Assembly: GCA_964020975.1 (NCBI GenBank)
Contig: OZ026624.1
Span: forward strand, 67,481,762 to 67,545,761
Source: Hermodice carunculata
Lineage: Eukaryota; Annelida; Polychaeta; Eunicida; Amphinomidae
Direction of reading: 5' to 3'
Length of the DNA stretch: 64,000 bases
The notes beneath the pieces were generated by a model that did not search any database, was not told the origin of the DNA, and saw nothing but the letters and a program-made list of their open reading frames with translations. This document shows, piece after piece, positions 47,765-60,645 of this stretch (position 1 is the stretch's first letter; each line of letters starts with the position of its first letter). The position numbers and the translations under genes were made by a program.

Positions 47765-50700
47765 CCCTATACTGGTCATTTTGCCCGTAAGCGCCCACTG
47801 TAGATCAATGTTCAGAGCGCCCATAAGCACCTGAGACAGACAAGCAAAATTCGCTCACCTCTATTGGTCAAAGTTTAGGCTGAATCATATTCAATTGTGT
47901 CATCAATGGTCTTTTATTACCTCATCTTTCATAAAATAACCTTTGAAATAAACTAATCCGACAAAAACGGTCACAGCAACGTGTAATTCATTATAATGGT
48001 AATTGAGCGGACGAAATGTCAACTTTGGCTGCCATTTTGAAACTTCCGGTTTTTTGCAATCTTGACGTCGTGACTTTCCGAGCTCAATAAACATTCCTGA
48101 ATGCAAAAATATATTAGCGGGGTGTAAAATAAAGTTGTTTTGATCAATTTAAATGTCTTTTTGCGTGTTAATTTGTAACTTTAATACAAAAATATCGGCC
48201 GATCAGTAAATACGGCCTTGACTACGGCCTTGACTACGGCCTTGACTTTTGCCAGCATCAAAATGGCGACCTGGAAACGTCGACACGCATGGCATGCGGG
48301 ATGAAATGACGCTCTGTATGGTGATATGGAAACTGGGGGACCTTCCACATGTCAAGTTTGACAGTCTATAAGTTTGACTAGCAAGAACTTTTACCAAAAC
48401 TGACTGACACATCGCAATTTAATCGTGAACAGCCGTCATCTTCAGCCTTCACTATCAGGTCCATAGCTATGCACATCTGGACTGTATACGTTTTACTTGC
48501 GCTCTTGAATCACTTCACACCGGCGATCATGACTTCAACTTCAAGTGAATTGGGATGGTTTGCAGGATTTTCTACCAATGGAAATGATACTGTGGGAACT
48601 ATATTAGAAGCAAGGGATAATCATAGGGACAGTGTGTCGGACAGTGATCTTAGTTTGCCTAGCTCAATTCCGAGTTCTGAAACTGAAAGTGAAGGTGAGG
48701 ATGTTGACCTTGAATGGAGTGAAAATAACTTGCATGATGTAAACATTTTGCCATTTGTGGAGCCAGTTGGCCCCAAACACAGCCTTTCAGAGGATGCTAC
48801 CATACTTGACTTTTTTTATCTGATGTTTGATGAACATTTTTTCCAAACAATGGCTGATGAAACAAACCTGTATGCTGCACAGTCTCAAGAACAAAACGGT
48901 GTGGATAATTATTGGCACCCAACAACAGTAGCTGAAATGACTTCTTTGGAATCAACGTTTTGATGGGAATTCAGCAATATCCCAATATTGATAATTACTG
49001 GTCTACAGATGAGCTGTTGGGCTCAATTTTTATCTCAAAAACTCTGCTAAAGTTGAGATTTAAAAAATTATGTCAGTATTTTCATCTAATGGATAATCAG
49101 AAACAACCTCCTCGGGATTCGCCAAGATATGACAAACTTTACAAAGTTCAAAATATTGTGGAGATGGTAAGGTGGAACTGTAGACGGCGATACAAGCCAC
49201 AGTGGGAGCTCAGTGTGGATGAAGCCATGATAGGCTTCAAGGGACGTTCTGTAATGAAACAATATATGCCCGCAAAACCCACGAAATGGGGTTTCAAATC
49301 TTGGACCCTGGCTGAGGCTTCCTCGGGTTATGTATGCAATTTTGACATATACACTGGAAAAATGGACAGCCCCAGTGGCAAAGGCTTGGCTTATGATGTT
49401 GTAGTTTTCCTAACCAGGCCTTACATGTATTTGAGACATCACATATACTTTGATAATTTTTTTACCTCAATCCCTCTTCTAGAAACATTACTCAAACACA
49501 AAACCTATGCGTGTGGAACTTTCCGCAAAAATAGAAGGGGCCTCCCTAATACTGTGAAAAATGTTCCACGATTAACACAAGGACAAAGTGTTAAATCACA
49601 AAAAGGAAATATGGTGGCAGTGGTTTGGCATGATAAGCAAGATGTAAGCGTTATGTCTACAAACTGTAACCCTGTGGACTCCTCTGTATCCAAGCGCAAA
49701 GGTGCAGATGTAAACCAAGTTCCCTGTCCGCTAAATGTTGTCTTGTACAACAAAAACATGGGAGGGGTGGATCTAGCGGATCAGTTGAGGGCCTACTATA
49801 GTGTTGGCAGAGAATCTAAAAAATTTTGGCGATATTTAGTTTGGTATCTTGTACAAACATTCTTTTTTACCCAACACAAAGGAGCGCAGTAAGTTGACTC
49901 ATCTACAGTTCAGACTTGATCTGTGTAAACAGTTGGTTGCCGGCTTCTCTTGCAGAGCAAGGAAACCTGGCTAGCAAAAGGTACGAAGTATATTGGAGAA
50001 AGGGAACTTGAATGGTCATGACTTAGTTCATATAGAGGGCCGTAAACGGGTATGTGTAAACTGCAGTGAGCTCGGGCGACGTGCGGCATCTGGTTGGGGA
50101 AAACAAACAAGCTTTGAATGCCGTATATGCAAGGTTCCACTCTGTAAATCAGGTTGTCTGGTAGAGTTCCACACTCGACATGCTCATAATGCAGAGTCAT
50201 AGTTGTACTGTAAACCAGGATTACCATTTGTAGATCTATATGATTGAGAGAAAAAAAGAAAAAAAATGGAAAAAGAATCCACTTAATTCAATGATGCAAG
50301 TTACAATATTGTTCATGTTCCTATATGGACGTGTCATTCCAGTTCCAGTTTCATTAAATACACCAGTTATGAATTTTACAGGCTTGCAGTATTCTATAGG
50401 TCTTGGACCAGTAACCTCTCAAGGTCGGGTCAACTGATCCACAACTTTTGATCGAGTACTGAATACTGTTGCTGTGTTTATCGGATGTTAATATCACAGG
50501 AGCAGGGCATCCCAAATTAAGTCCCATCATCATTTTGGATAGGAAAATACTTATCAACTGTGAGTTTTAGAAAGGCACTGCTACTCTAGAAATATTTTAA
50601 ATCATGTGATAACTTTGTGTATTTTTGGAGACATATTTGGCGCGGAACGGTCAATCATGGAGGTAAGGTACACAAATGCACCTGTAAAAAAAAATCTAAT

Positions 50701-51450
50701 CACATCACCCCCCATTTTCTTGGTTTTAACTTGCTGCTACCGGTATAAACTTGAAGCAGAATGCCAAGGAAGTTGCAGTTTTACGTTTCAAATAGGAGAA
50801 ATAAGCCAGCGAATGTCGCTATTTTAACATGTAAATGCATTAGGCCTAGGTTACTGGTCCTAGACCTATTGTCAGTGTGTATGATTGAGTACATGCACAT
50901 GATAGTCATAAATTTATTATTCATGTGTAAAGCATGTCACTTGGGAGGAAAAAAATATTCAAAATTACAGTTTGAAAAATTGCTCATATACAATATTCCT
51001 TCTCGCATTTTACATGCAAATTGACATGTCATTCCAGTTCCAGTTTCACAGTTTGCAGTTGGTTTTTCATCTATTTATATGCTTGTACCTGCCATAAAAG
51101 TAAAACATGTAATTTTATCAAGTCAAAGTGGTGAAAAAAACTTCCACAGAGTAAAATTACCTTGGTGGAAGTTTAAGAGAATTTAGCACAAATAAACATG
51201 ATTTTTGCTTTCCTGCTACTTTTTTCATGCAAACTTCACACAATTTGACAAAAAAAAAAAAAGGATAAAAGTACCTTGTGTGCATGTCATCGCATCTTGC
51301 TATGTCATTTTGCCTACTAGAAACAAACAAAGTTATGACACAATGTACAAACAACCTTGTGTTATTTTCTTTTAGAATGTTGGCCATATTGGAAAAATTG
51401 TGAACTGGGAAGCCAGATCTGCCACTAGGGGCATGACCATGAGTATAGGG
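47765..51450 (+). mobile_element. piggyBac transposon, nearly complete (3.69 kb)
   Basis: TTAA flanks both ends (47761-47764, 51451-51454). The ends begin CCCTATACT on each side and share GGTCAT and GCCC with small gaps. A transposase gene fills 48469-50202. A 12 bp tandem (CGGCCTTGACTA, three units near 48212) lies in the left subterminal region. The right part, 50230-51420, is non-coding and holds no recognised feature. Cut-and-paste movement by this family leaves no scar at TTAA. The element looks whole in structure but its gene has frameshifts. Confidence 0.9.
48469..50202 (+). pseudogene. piggyBac transposase, frameshifted
   Basis: piggyBac transposase cuts the element out of and into TTAA sites with a DDE/D nuclease. 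The N-terminal part (48469-48930) is acidic and variable (SLPSSIPSSETESEGEDVD). The frame then shifts near 48945, where FGINVLMGIQQYPNIDNYWS begins. The catalytic domain follows (LSVDEAMIGFKGR with a catalytic Asp, HHIYFDNFFTSIPLL with the second, and NMGGVDLADQLRAYY with the third). A further frame change after 49880 leads to the Cys-rich end (CVNCSELGR, CRICKVPLCKSGCLVEFH; 50055-50185), the domain that binds the terminal repeats. All known functional parts are present, with two frame changes, so this copy is probably inactive. Confidence 0.9.
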
Positions 51451-52295
51451 TTAATAGGATAATTTGATTTCTCTGAGACACAAAATTCACTACATTTGGC
51501 CTCCGTGGTGCTGGGAGGGGTGGATAAGCATACACATTTCACTTCATGGCATTTGGTTTATGTAATGGTAATAGTAAGTAAGTAAGTAAGAATTTTATTG
51601 ACCAAAATTGAGTCAGTATTGACTCATCAGTCATACATAAAGAAATCGTACACAATCAGAGAACAATCATTTCGACCGACTAAATGATACATGTCTACAT
51701 AAGCAATAACACCCATTATGGGTAGAAGTTACATGTCAACTAAGTAAGTGACTAAATAGAATATCTAAAATTAGGGACAGGGAGAGGGCTGACACTATGG
51801 GCACCGCCATGTAAAATCACATCCTGGGGCAGTAAGGACAAAATATAGGCCGCATATACCCAACTAGAGACAGCTTACCAGTAGTTTGTAATACTGGCGG
51901 ATGTAACCAACATACTACCATATTATGTAGCCTGCACTCTTCCTGTGCCCAATTGTGTACCTCTAATTTTTTCTACAATGCTACCATGATTGCACATGAA
52001 ATGTATCAGTCAACACTGCACGTTATGTATCAGTCAACATGACATAATATTTAGCACCTGAGATTTCCTCCACCATGTGAATAGCACATAACTACATGAA
52101 TATTGTTTACCATAATAAGTGATTAAACTCTGTATCCACTGAATACTCAGCTGCAAGCTTCTGATTATACAGGTTTCATGTGGCAGAGATAACTTATAAA
52201 TATTACATTTAGCACCGATTTATTTGTTTGCATAATAATTATGGAGCAGATAAAATAATATTGGCCTTTATATGTGTTCACAATTCTTATGCACA

Positions 52296-55200
52296 TTACT
52301 TTGGGAGACATTTATGTAGGAACTTGCCTAACTGGAAACTCACCTCCGGTGTTCTGCTCGACAAGATTGCAATAAACCTATCTTTTATATTATGATTGGA
52401 GAGATCAGGTATACACCACTGGATTTTTCTAAACAGTTCGGCTCTTTCATTAGAAAACACAGGACACTGTAATAGGAAATGGGGTTCATCATCAACTCCC
52501 ATATTACATCTCATACAAAAACGGTTGGCTACAGGGGTAACAGGCTTTGTGTGACGGCCAAGTTCAATGTTCAGGTTGTGGGAGCTTAGTCTAAAGCAAG
52601 CAATACACTGAATGTATGTCACACTCGGTATATTAAGCACGTAGCTCTCTAAACAGAATTCATGTTTAAAATCTTTATACAACCTCAGTTTGTTGGTATC
52701 ATCAAGCCCTTTAAGTTTGGACTCACAGTCATTCATATAGTTGCCATATGGCTTTTCTTTTAACAGTTTCATAAAGGTATATTCATCTTCCACTGACTGA
52801 CTGTGCCAGTGCACCTCAAGATTACATACAGAGAGAATACTGGATAATGTTGAGCACCAATTCTTTTGCCCGGAATTGTGCATTTCAAATAAAGTATTGT
52901 ACGCAGCTTTAACGATGTGCCTGGTTGGTAATTTGAGAATATGTAACCAATATTTCACTAATCTAATTTGCTGCCTTAAGTGTAGTGGAAACCTACCCGT
53001 ATCCATGTAAACACCCAAGGTTGGTGTCTGGGCTCTGACACCCAGTAACCGTTTCAGAAAGTTCAACTGAACACCTTCAATAATGTTATGGGGTCTTTCA
53101 GATGACCGCAATTCACATCCATATTCCACAATATGGAGTATCTGGGCATCAAATAATTTAAACAGGCATTTGGGGGAAGGTTTGCCCATTGACCCATAGT
53201 ACATTTTCAGACTACAAAAGAGACCTCTGTTTGCTTGATCCGCCAAGTATGAAGGAGTGGAATACAGAATTTGCCTTTTATTTGAATCAAATATTATCCC
53301 AAGGTACTTGAACTGTGTAACAACTTCAAGCAACTGATTATCAAAATAAATCTGTGGTATATAATTACGCTTATTGAAAATCATTATTTTTGTTTTGGGC
53401 AAACTAAGTATTAGGTGCCATTTTTGACAGTACTGTTTTAGCATATTTATTTGTGTTTGAAGACCTATCTCTGTTTCAGAAAACAAAACCAGATCATCTG
53501 CATAGAGGAGATAGTAGAATAACAGTTCATCCAGATAGACACCAGCCTCACTGCTTAGGGTGTTTCCAATATCTGAGAGGTATTCATTGAAAAGTTTGGG
53601 ACTGATAATCCCCCCTTGTAAGACACCATATGGACACTGAAAACTGTTGCTCAAAAGACCCTGCCATTTCACTTTGTTTGTGGATTTCTCAAACATATTC
53701 TTCAGAACATTTAAAAAGTTACCAGAAACACCTTTCTGCTTGAGCTTGTATAATAATGCTTCCCGATTAACAAAATCAAAGGCCTTAGTGAAATCGACAA
53801 AGCATACAAACAAAGGTTTACCTATAAATTTCTGCTTTTCAATGATGGTTGAGAGAATAAAGACATTATCTATTGTTCTTCTATTTTTGCAGAAGCCAGA
53901 TTGAAGCATGTCATCATCCTCAAACATGTCATTCTTCAGCTGAAGTCTACCATGTAATATAGCTTCAAATAGCTTACCCAGGGTGACAAGTACTGTTACT
54001 TTCCGGTAATTCGACAGATCGGATTTGTCCCCTTTCTTATGGAGTGGACACACAATTCCCTGCGACCACTGGGTTGGAAAATCTCCACATTGCAACATAT
54101 AATTATACAGACTTAGAAGGGGCTGAGTTAAGAGGGTTTCAGCACATTTCAGGAATTCTGCAGAAATACCATCAATTCCAGAGGATTTGTTGTTTTTGAG
54201 CTTCTTTAAGTGCCTCTTTAATTCATCTACAGTGATAGGCTCATTAAGAATTCCCTGTATTATCTGTATTTTTTCATAGTCCTCAGCGTTATCTATATCA
54301 TTGAGATCCAGGTGTTTAAGGTCATTTATGAACTGTAAGTCGAAATAGTCCGTATTAGGAGGAGTAGCAGACTCACAGAAATACTTATAGAAGTCCTCTA
54401 AACCAACATCATCATTTGATTGCTTTTGTGCCAGGCGTTTCAAGAAGCGCCAGTAATCATTAGGATTGTTGGATACCATGTTTTCAAGTCTCACCCTGGT
54501 ATCAAATAGATGTTTTCTTCGTTTTTTCTGTACAACTCTTTTGTACGCTTTCTTCAGATCACTGAACTTATTAAGTTTACTTGGAATAGACAGATCATTA
54601 GTTTTAGCAAAATTGTGTACTTTGAATTTTAGTTGCTTACACTCCTCGTCAAACCACCGATTAGCTGGAAATTCTTTAGTGTTGCGAGCCTTTTGTGTTT
54701 CGAAAGTGCTCTCTATTGCCTGCACTATGTATGTATAAAAGCCATCACAAGCCTCCTCAACAGTAGTGTCACCAGTGAGCAAGCTAATAAATTCAGAAAG
54801 TTTACTACATGCTATATCTGAGGTTAATTCTTCAAAATATTTCGGCATGCGGGTAGCATCCCACTTGTAATAAATCTTGCTCTGACCTTGTTGGGGCTCA
54901 TGTGTGTATCGTTTACAATTTGTTTTCAGACTGAATGTTATCGGGCAATGGTCTGATTCTGCGCGGAGAGATTCAACTTCAAAATCTTGAATAAGTTGTA
55001 AGGTTGAGTAACTTGACACCAGATAGTCAACCACACTTTTACCATGAGCTGTGTAGCAAGTAAACTTGCCCACTCCTTTGTCCATACCTAAACGGCCATT
55101 ACAAATGAACATATTTGCAGCTTTGCATAATTTTGATAACTCTTTACCATATTTGTTTGGCCGTGTCTTATCTAATGAATACCGGGGGAAAATATTACAG

Positions 55201-55661
55201 TTTCCAGAACCAAAAGTGGGAATATTAGCAAACCTAGAGATACCCCTGTCTGTACCAGTTATAGCCGTAATGAAATCATTATAGATACCGGTTCGGGCAT
55301 TCAGATCACCACATAGTAAAACATTACCACTGGATGAGTATTTTGCTATTTCACTTTCAAGGATGTCAAAATAATTCCCGCTGGCAGCACTATATGTGGA
55401 ACCTTCCGGAGGTAGATATGCACATGCAATGTAAACATCTTGGTCAAAGTTAAAAAATTTACAATCAAGTTTGATCCATGCAACCAATTCATGACTAGAA
55501 AATACATGTATTCCTGAGCACAAACTTCTATTTACAAAAATGCCAATGCCTCCAGAAGCCCTGACGGCTTTAACATGCTGAACTTTACGTGCAAAATGGT
55601 AAAATTTATGTGTAGGTATCAACAGGTCATAGTCTGCTCCCTTCATTGTTTCCAGCACCAT
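52296..55661 (-). CDS. LINE3 ORF2: endonuclease-reverse transcriptase, at least 1121 aa
   Basis: The protein nicks target DNA and reverse transcribes the LINE RNA. The endonuclease begins upstream of the first ATG, at LTWNICGISSKIED in the same open frame (near 55740). It continues with VLETMKG, GGIGIFVNRS, LLCGDLNARTG and ESDHCPITF. The RT has NKSSGIDGISAEFLK, NYRKVTVL, LQSGFCKNRRTIDNVF, CFVDFTKAFDFVN, GVLQGGIISPKLFN and the catalytic YADD. The C-terminus carries LSSHNLNIELGRH and CMRCNMGVDDEPHFLLQC. All key residues are present and no stop interrupts it. The frame stays open past the ORF1 stop (55777), in the +1 frame, with no ATG ahead of the endonuclease. Confidence 0.85.
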   Translation of the reverse strand: MVLETMKGADYDLLIPTHKFYHFARKVQHVKAVRASGGIGIFVNRSLCSGIHVFSSHELVAWIKLDCKFFNFDQDVYIACAYLPPEGSTYSAASGNYFDILESEIAKYSSSGNVLLCGDLNARTGIYNDFITAITGTDRGISRFANIPTFGSGNCNIFPRYSLDKTRPNKYGKELSKLCKAANMFICNGRLGMDKGVGKFTCYTAHGKSVVDYLVSSYSTLQLIQDFEVESLRAESDHCPITFSLKTNCKRYTHEPQQGQSKIYYKWDATRMPKYFEELTSDIACSKLSEFISLLTGDTTVEEACDGFYTYIVQAIESTFETQKARNTKEFPANRWFDEECKQLKFKVHNFAKTNDLSIPSKLNKFSDLKKAYKRVVQKKRRKHLFDTRVRLENMVSNNPNDYWRFLKRLAQKQSNDDVGLEDFYKYFCESATPPNTDYFDLQFINDLKHLDLNDIDNAEDYEKIQIIQGILNEPITVDELKRHLKKLKNNKSSGIDGISAEFLKCAETLLTQPLLSLYNYMLQCGDFPTQWSQGIVCPLHKKGDKSDLSNYRKVTVLVTLGKLFEAILHGRLQLKNDMFEDDDMLQSGFCKNRRTIDNVFILSTIIEKQKFIGKPLFVCFVDFTKAFDFVNREALLYKLKQKGVSGNFLNVLKNMFEKSTNKVKWQGLLSNSFQCPYGVLQGGIISPKLFNEYLSDIGNTLSSEAGVYLDELLFYYLLYADDLVLFSETEIGLQTQINMLKQYCQKWHLILSLPKTKIMIFNKRNYIPQIYFDNQLLEVVTQFKYLGIIFDSNKRQILYSTPSYLADQANRGLFCSLKMYYGSMGKPSPKCLFKLFDAQILHIVEYGCELRSSERPHNIIEGVQLNFLKRLLGVRAQTPTLGVYMDTGRFPLHLRQQIRLVKYWLHILKLPTRHIVKAAYNTLFEMHNSGQKNWCSTLSSILSVCNLEVHWHSQSVEDEYTFMKLLKEKPYGNYMNDCESKLKGLDDTNKLRLYKDFKHEFCLESYVLNIPSVTYIQCIACFRLSSHNLNIELGRHTKPVTPVANRFCMRCNMGVDDEPHFLLQCPVFSNERAELFRKIQWCIPDLSNHNIKDRFIAILSSRTPEVSFQLGKFLHKCLPK

Positions 55662-55776
55662 GATAATGTCATGCTTATATAGAAATGTTTGTGTGTCTCT
55701 GTCCTCAATCTTTGAACTTATGCCACATATGTTCCAAGTTAAGCATGAGAGGCGAGAAAAAACAGGTGCATCTTTA

Positions 55777-57414
55777 TTAAATGTGCTGGGAGGCTTGGCT
55801 AAGAGGTAGCGCGGATTTCAATCTCTGAGCAACTTTCTGGGCTAGAATGTCCTTGGCTCTCTCCGTCAAGTGGAGATTGTCCATACGAAGATACAGGTCT
55901 GTGTTGTCCATATAGGCAAGCTGTGGATTTCGAAGACAAAGCTGGCGAAGGAATTCGTTCAGTTCTGTGGAGTGTTGTTGGAGGGTTAACGGTAAATGGG
56001 AATTGCACGGTAGTCCAGACATAAGGATCCTGGTTGCGGGGTACAGGGAACATGCACGTATTGTTAGGGTTTTAACTTGAACTTTGATGCTTTCAACCGA
56101 GTCCGTAGAGTGTACATCGATCCCCATAGTGTGGACCAGAAGAAAGTCTGCCTTTTCACCATCACTTACAACTTTTTCTAATCTGTCTCTTATACTGTCC
56201 ACCCGTGCACTGCTGTAGCAGAAGCCTAGGGTGTCTATACCTTCTTCTTTGCATCGGGGGGCCATACCCCGCATATTGGAACTGCCGAGGATGTCCAGAC
56301 GTGGTGTCTTTTGAGTGTGCTTATATGCGCCCTGGTTAAGTATAGACGCGATCTGCTGACCATGACTCTCTGTTCTAGTCGGTGTACTGCTACTTGATTT
56401 GGCTGTAGTGGTAGGTGTAGTGCGAGGTGGCTGTTGTGGCCTGGGGAGTGCACTGTTGTTGTTGCCATCGCTGCTATCTGATTGTGGGGAAATTACTGTC
56501 TTAGTTGTACTGCGTGCAGGTGGGGGCAGGCTGGGCAGTTCAGCCTGCGCAGTGTTCGTGACTTGAGACTGTGCCCCAAGACTGTTGATTGTTGCGCGAA
56601 GAACATTGATCTCATCATCTTTATCTATCAGTTTCTGTCTTAGCTCCCCAATCTCTTTCTCGAGTCTATTATGTGTAGTGTCAATGTTTTGCTTCTTCAG
56701 TTCATCCCTGTCTTTGCGTGCTTTGTCTAAGGCCTTAGTTTTCTTTACGATTTCATTTTTCTGCAGGAGAATGTTTTTATTTAGTTTTTCTATTTGTTCA
56801 TCATGTATGCTTTCTTTTAATCTGAAGCCTGCTATTTCTTCCCTCATTTGTTTCCCTTCTGATTTAAGTTTGTGAATCTGATCTGTGGCCAAAATCAGGT
56901 CCTGCTGGAGCTTTGTCATTTTCTCTTCCAGTGCAAGGCTTGTTGATAAAAGCATGGTTTGGCATACAAGAGTGTGCATACCTGCGGTTTCATTTTGAGA
57001 ATCCTGATTGTCAGCTGTACTCGCATTTGCAGAATCAACATGGTCCACATTCACGTCTTTGTTGTCATTGTTCCCTTTTTCGGGGCTGCACGCACAAAGT
57101 AATCTTATCAATGAGCCTTCACCTTCATTTTCATTGTCATTACTGTGTTTGTCCCTGTTCTGTGCTGGAAGTGGAGTTGAGGTGGTAAAACTGTGATCTT
57201 CCGAGTCAAATAGCGCTACTGACGGATCGGGTTGGGCTGTAAGTGTAACGTCGTTAGCTTGATGGTCACTCGACTCAAAGAGTTCTCCATCAGTGACACA
57301 TGATTTAGATACGGGAGATGGACTTGTACTATCAGGGCTGTCGTAGGCAAAATCTGGATCTTTTATCTTTGGTTTACGACGTCTTTGTGAACACCTGCTT
57401 GTATTGATCGTCAT
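55777..57414 (-). CDS. LINE3 ORF1: coiled coil plus SGNH-hydrolase-like domain, 545 aa
   Basis: LINE ORF1 proteins bind the element's RNA. Residues 1-140 are polar and acidic. About 150-280 form a long coiled coil (EEKMTKLQQDLILATDQIHKLK.., ELRQKLIDKDDEINVLRATI). A Ser/Thr/Pro/Gln linker follows. From about 370 an SGNH/GDSL-hydrolase-like domain runs with LDILGSSNMRGM (GSS in place of GDS), HTMGIDVHS where GTND is usual, and DNLHLTERAKDIL (Asp-x-x-His kept). The changed blocks suggest a structural rather than catalytic role, or a divergent subfamily. The start at 57414 is the first ATG of the frame and no break is seen. Confidence 0.8.
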   Translation of the reverse strand: MTINTSRCSQRRRKPKIKDPDFAYDSPDSTSPSPVSKSCVTDGELFESSDHQANDVTLTAQPDPSVALFDSEDHSFTTSTPLPAQNRDKHSNDNENEGEGSLIRLLCACSPEKGNNDNKDVNVDHVDSANASTADNQDSQNETAGMHTLVCQTMLLSTSLALEEKMTKLQQDLILATDQIHKLKSEGKQMREEIAGFRLKESIHDEQIEKLNKNILLQKNEIVKKTKALDKARKDRDELKKQNIDTTHNRLEKEIGELRQKLIDKDDEINVLRATINSLGAQSQVTNTAQAELPSLPPPARSTTKTVISPQSDSSDGNNNSALPRPQQPPRTTPTTTAKSSSSTPTRTESHGQQIASILNQGAYKHTQKTPRLDILGSSNMRGMAPRCKEEGIDTLGFCYSSARVDSIRDRLEKVVSDGEKADFLLVHTMGIDVHSTDSVESIKVQVKTLTIRACSLYPATRILMSGLPCNSHLPLTLQQHSTELNEFLRQLCLRNPQLAYMDNTDLYLRMDNLHLTERAKDILAQKVAQRLKSALPLSQASQHI

Positions 57415-57715
57415 GTTGTGTAATACATGTAGTTTCAGGTTACCTATTTTTCATCCAGTAAACAAAGCCAACGGCGGGAAGAGACGTCCGTTCTCTGGGC
57501 GATAATATGTCGTTTTCCGTGTACGCTGAATCTAGACGGTCTTCGTACCTGAGAAATACGGAGTGTTTTTCCAGTTTTCCACTCATTTGCTGGTCTAAAG
57601 ACTTTAAACTACTTACTGCACCTATGCAAATACGATTAAGAGCCCTTGTTAATGTAAAATTCAGAAATTGAGGGAGCGCGCTGAAGAGCACGCTGCAGCG
57701 CCCTCAACCGGAACC

Positions 57716-59200
<1,485 letters not shown>

Positions 59201-59204
59201 AAAT

Positions 59205-60445
59205 GTTAATATGCTTGTCTTTGTTGGGGATGAATCCACACTGGGTACTTTTTGGCAGTTCCAAGAGTGTTAACTATGCTCATATTACTATACTGCATAA
59301 CCCTGGTCTCGCACATTATGATGTGACAACAAGTTTGCCATAATGAATCCCAACAGAACGTACTTATCAAGGCAGGTTTCCTTTGGATAAGAGGCACACT
59401 CTGTGTTTTCTACTCCACAAGTGTCATAGCGATAACACAGAACTTAGTCTGCTTTGGAGGCAACAAGGCAGGCACAATCAATCAAAAACATACTGTAAAC
59501 ATGCATACTTCCCCCCCCCCCCCTTTCATTTTAAAACTCCATCTGCAAGTTGCTGATGATTACAGTGTGCGTACACTTAATTTGCTCATGACTATGCAAC
59601 CAAGTTGAGTTAAGTGATGAACTAACAGTGAAAGCAGGCAGGTGAATTCTGTAATTCATCTCTCTGAAGAGAGGTGAAAAAAACAGAAAAAAACCTACAG
59701 ATATTAAGTTTAAATGTGTCATGATATATGTACTAATGTATCCATGAAATAATGTGTATCACAGATTTGTGCACAAGTTGCCAGCTATGCTAGACATTCA
59801 AGTGTCTGCAGTTTCCTTGGGGGGTTGATAACAATGGACTGATCTGAAAGAAGACCCCAGCAGGGAAATGGCAGTAACCCACAAATGCAGACAAGTGGCA
59901 AGTTTACATCATAATGTGTGAGACTAGGGTTATGCAGTACATGTATAGTAATATGAGTATACATGTAGTTAACACTCTTAGGACTGCCAGAAAGTGGCCA
60001 GAGTGGATAGGTAGGAAGAGAGCAAATGTGCATGCCTGCCTGGGCACTTTCACCTTTATATGTATCTGGGTCCATGTTTGTGTTGTTGGAGGTGAAAGAG
60101 GGCCTGGAATGTCCCAAGTAGGCAAATCATCTGGGATTAAGATTGTGGTGCAATTAAGTGTGTATAAGCATGTTAAGTTGAGTTGTTTCATCAACTGTAC
60201 TTCCAGGTTGCTAGTCGAGAAGTTGGCTGCACAAAATGTAGAACTTAGTCATGTACAAAGCCAAGTAACAGTTTGTGAAACTCCATGCATATTAAGTGTA
60301 ACCAAAGCAACAATGCAGGCACAATCAATCAAAACATACTGTAAACATGAATACTTCCCCCCCCCCCCCCTTATTCATTTTAAAACTCCATCTGCAAATT
60401 TGCTGATGATCACAGTGTGCGTACACTTAATTTGCTCATGATTAC
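59205..60445. repeat. Inverted and direct repeat cluster
   Basis: About 110 bp at 59228-59335 reappear inverted at 59905-60010 (shared phrase GTTATGCAGTA..AGTAATATGAG). In addition 59470-59595 recurs as a direct copy at 60315-60440 (CAGGCACAATCAATCAAAA, a C-run, then CTCCATCTGCAA). No coding signal. It may be a foldback-type element or an imperfect local duplication. Confidence 0.55.
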
Positions 60446-60645
60446 CGAACACCTCTAACTAACGAACACCTCTCACTGCCCAACACTTTTTTTCAGTCCC
60501 AAGTATTCTACATGTTATTTAATAGGAGACCTGAGTGTTCAAACCTCTCACTACCGAACACCTCTCACTTCTGAACACCAAACACTTGATTTGGGTCCCA
60601 AACCTCAAACTGAACCTCACACTACCGAACATTCATGTGAACAAG
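60446..60645. repeat. ACCGAACACCTCTCACT-type short repeats
   Basis: Variants of CCGAACACCTCTCACT occur at least four times in 200 bp, with a GGTCCCAA..TTGGGTCCCAA-like core. It may be a degenerate MITE, but no ends are visible. Confidence 0.45.

Larger units (their letters stand above)
51574..57715 (-). mobile_element. LINE3: near full-length LINE with both ORFs open
   Basis: A ~6.1 kb minus-strand non-LTR retrotransposon. It has a GC-richer 5' region (about 57415-57715), ORF1 (57414-55777), ORF2 (about 55776-52296), a 3' UTR of about 700 bp, and an end GGTCAATAAAATTC plus a (TTAC)n tail (51574-51591). The 5' boundary is estimated from the change in sequence character and no flanking duplication was found. 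Completeness and open frames point to recent activity. It shares C-terminal motifs with LINE fragments B and 18069-18606. Confidence 0.85.
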
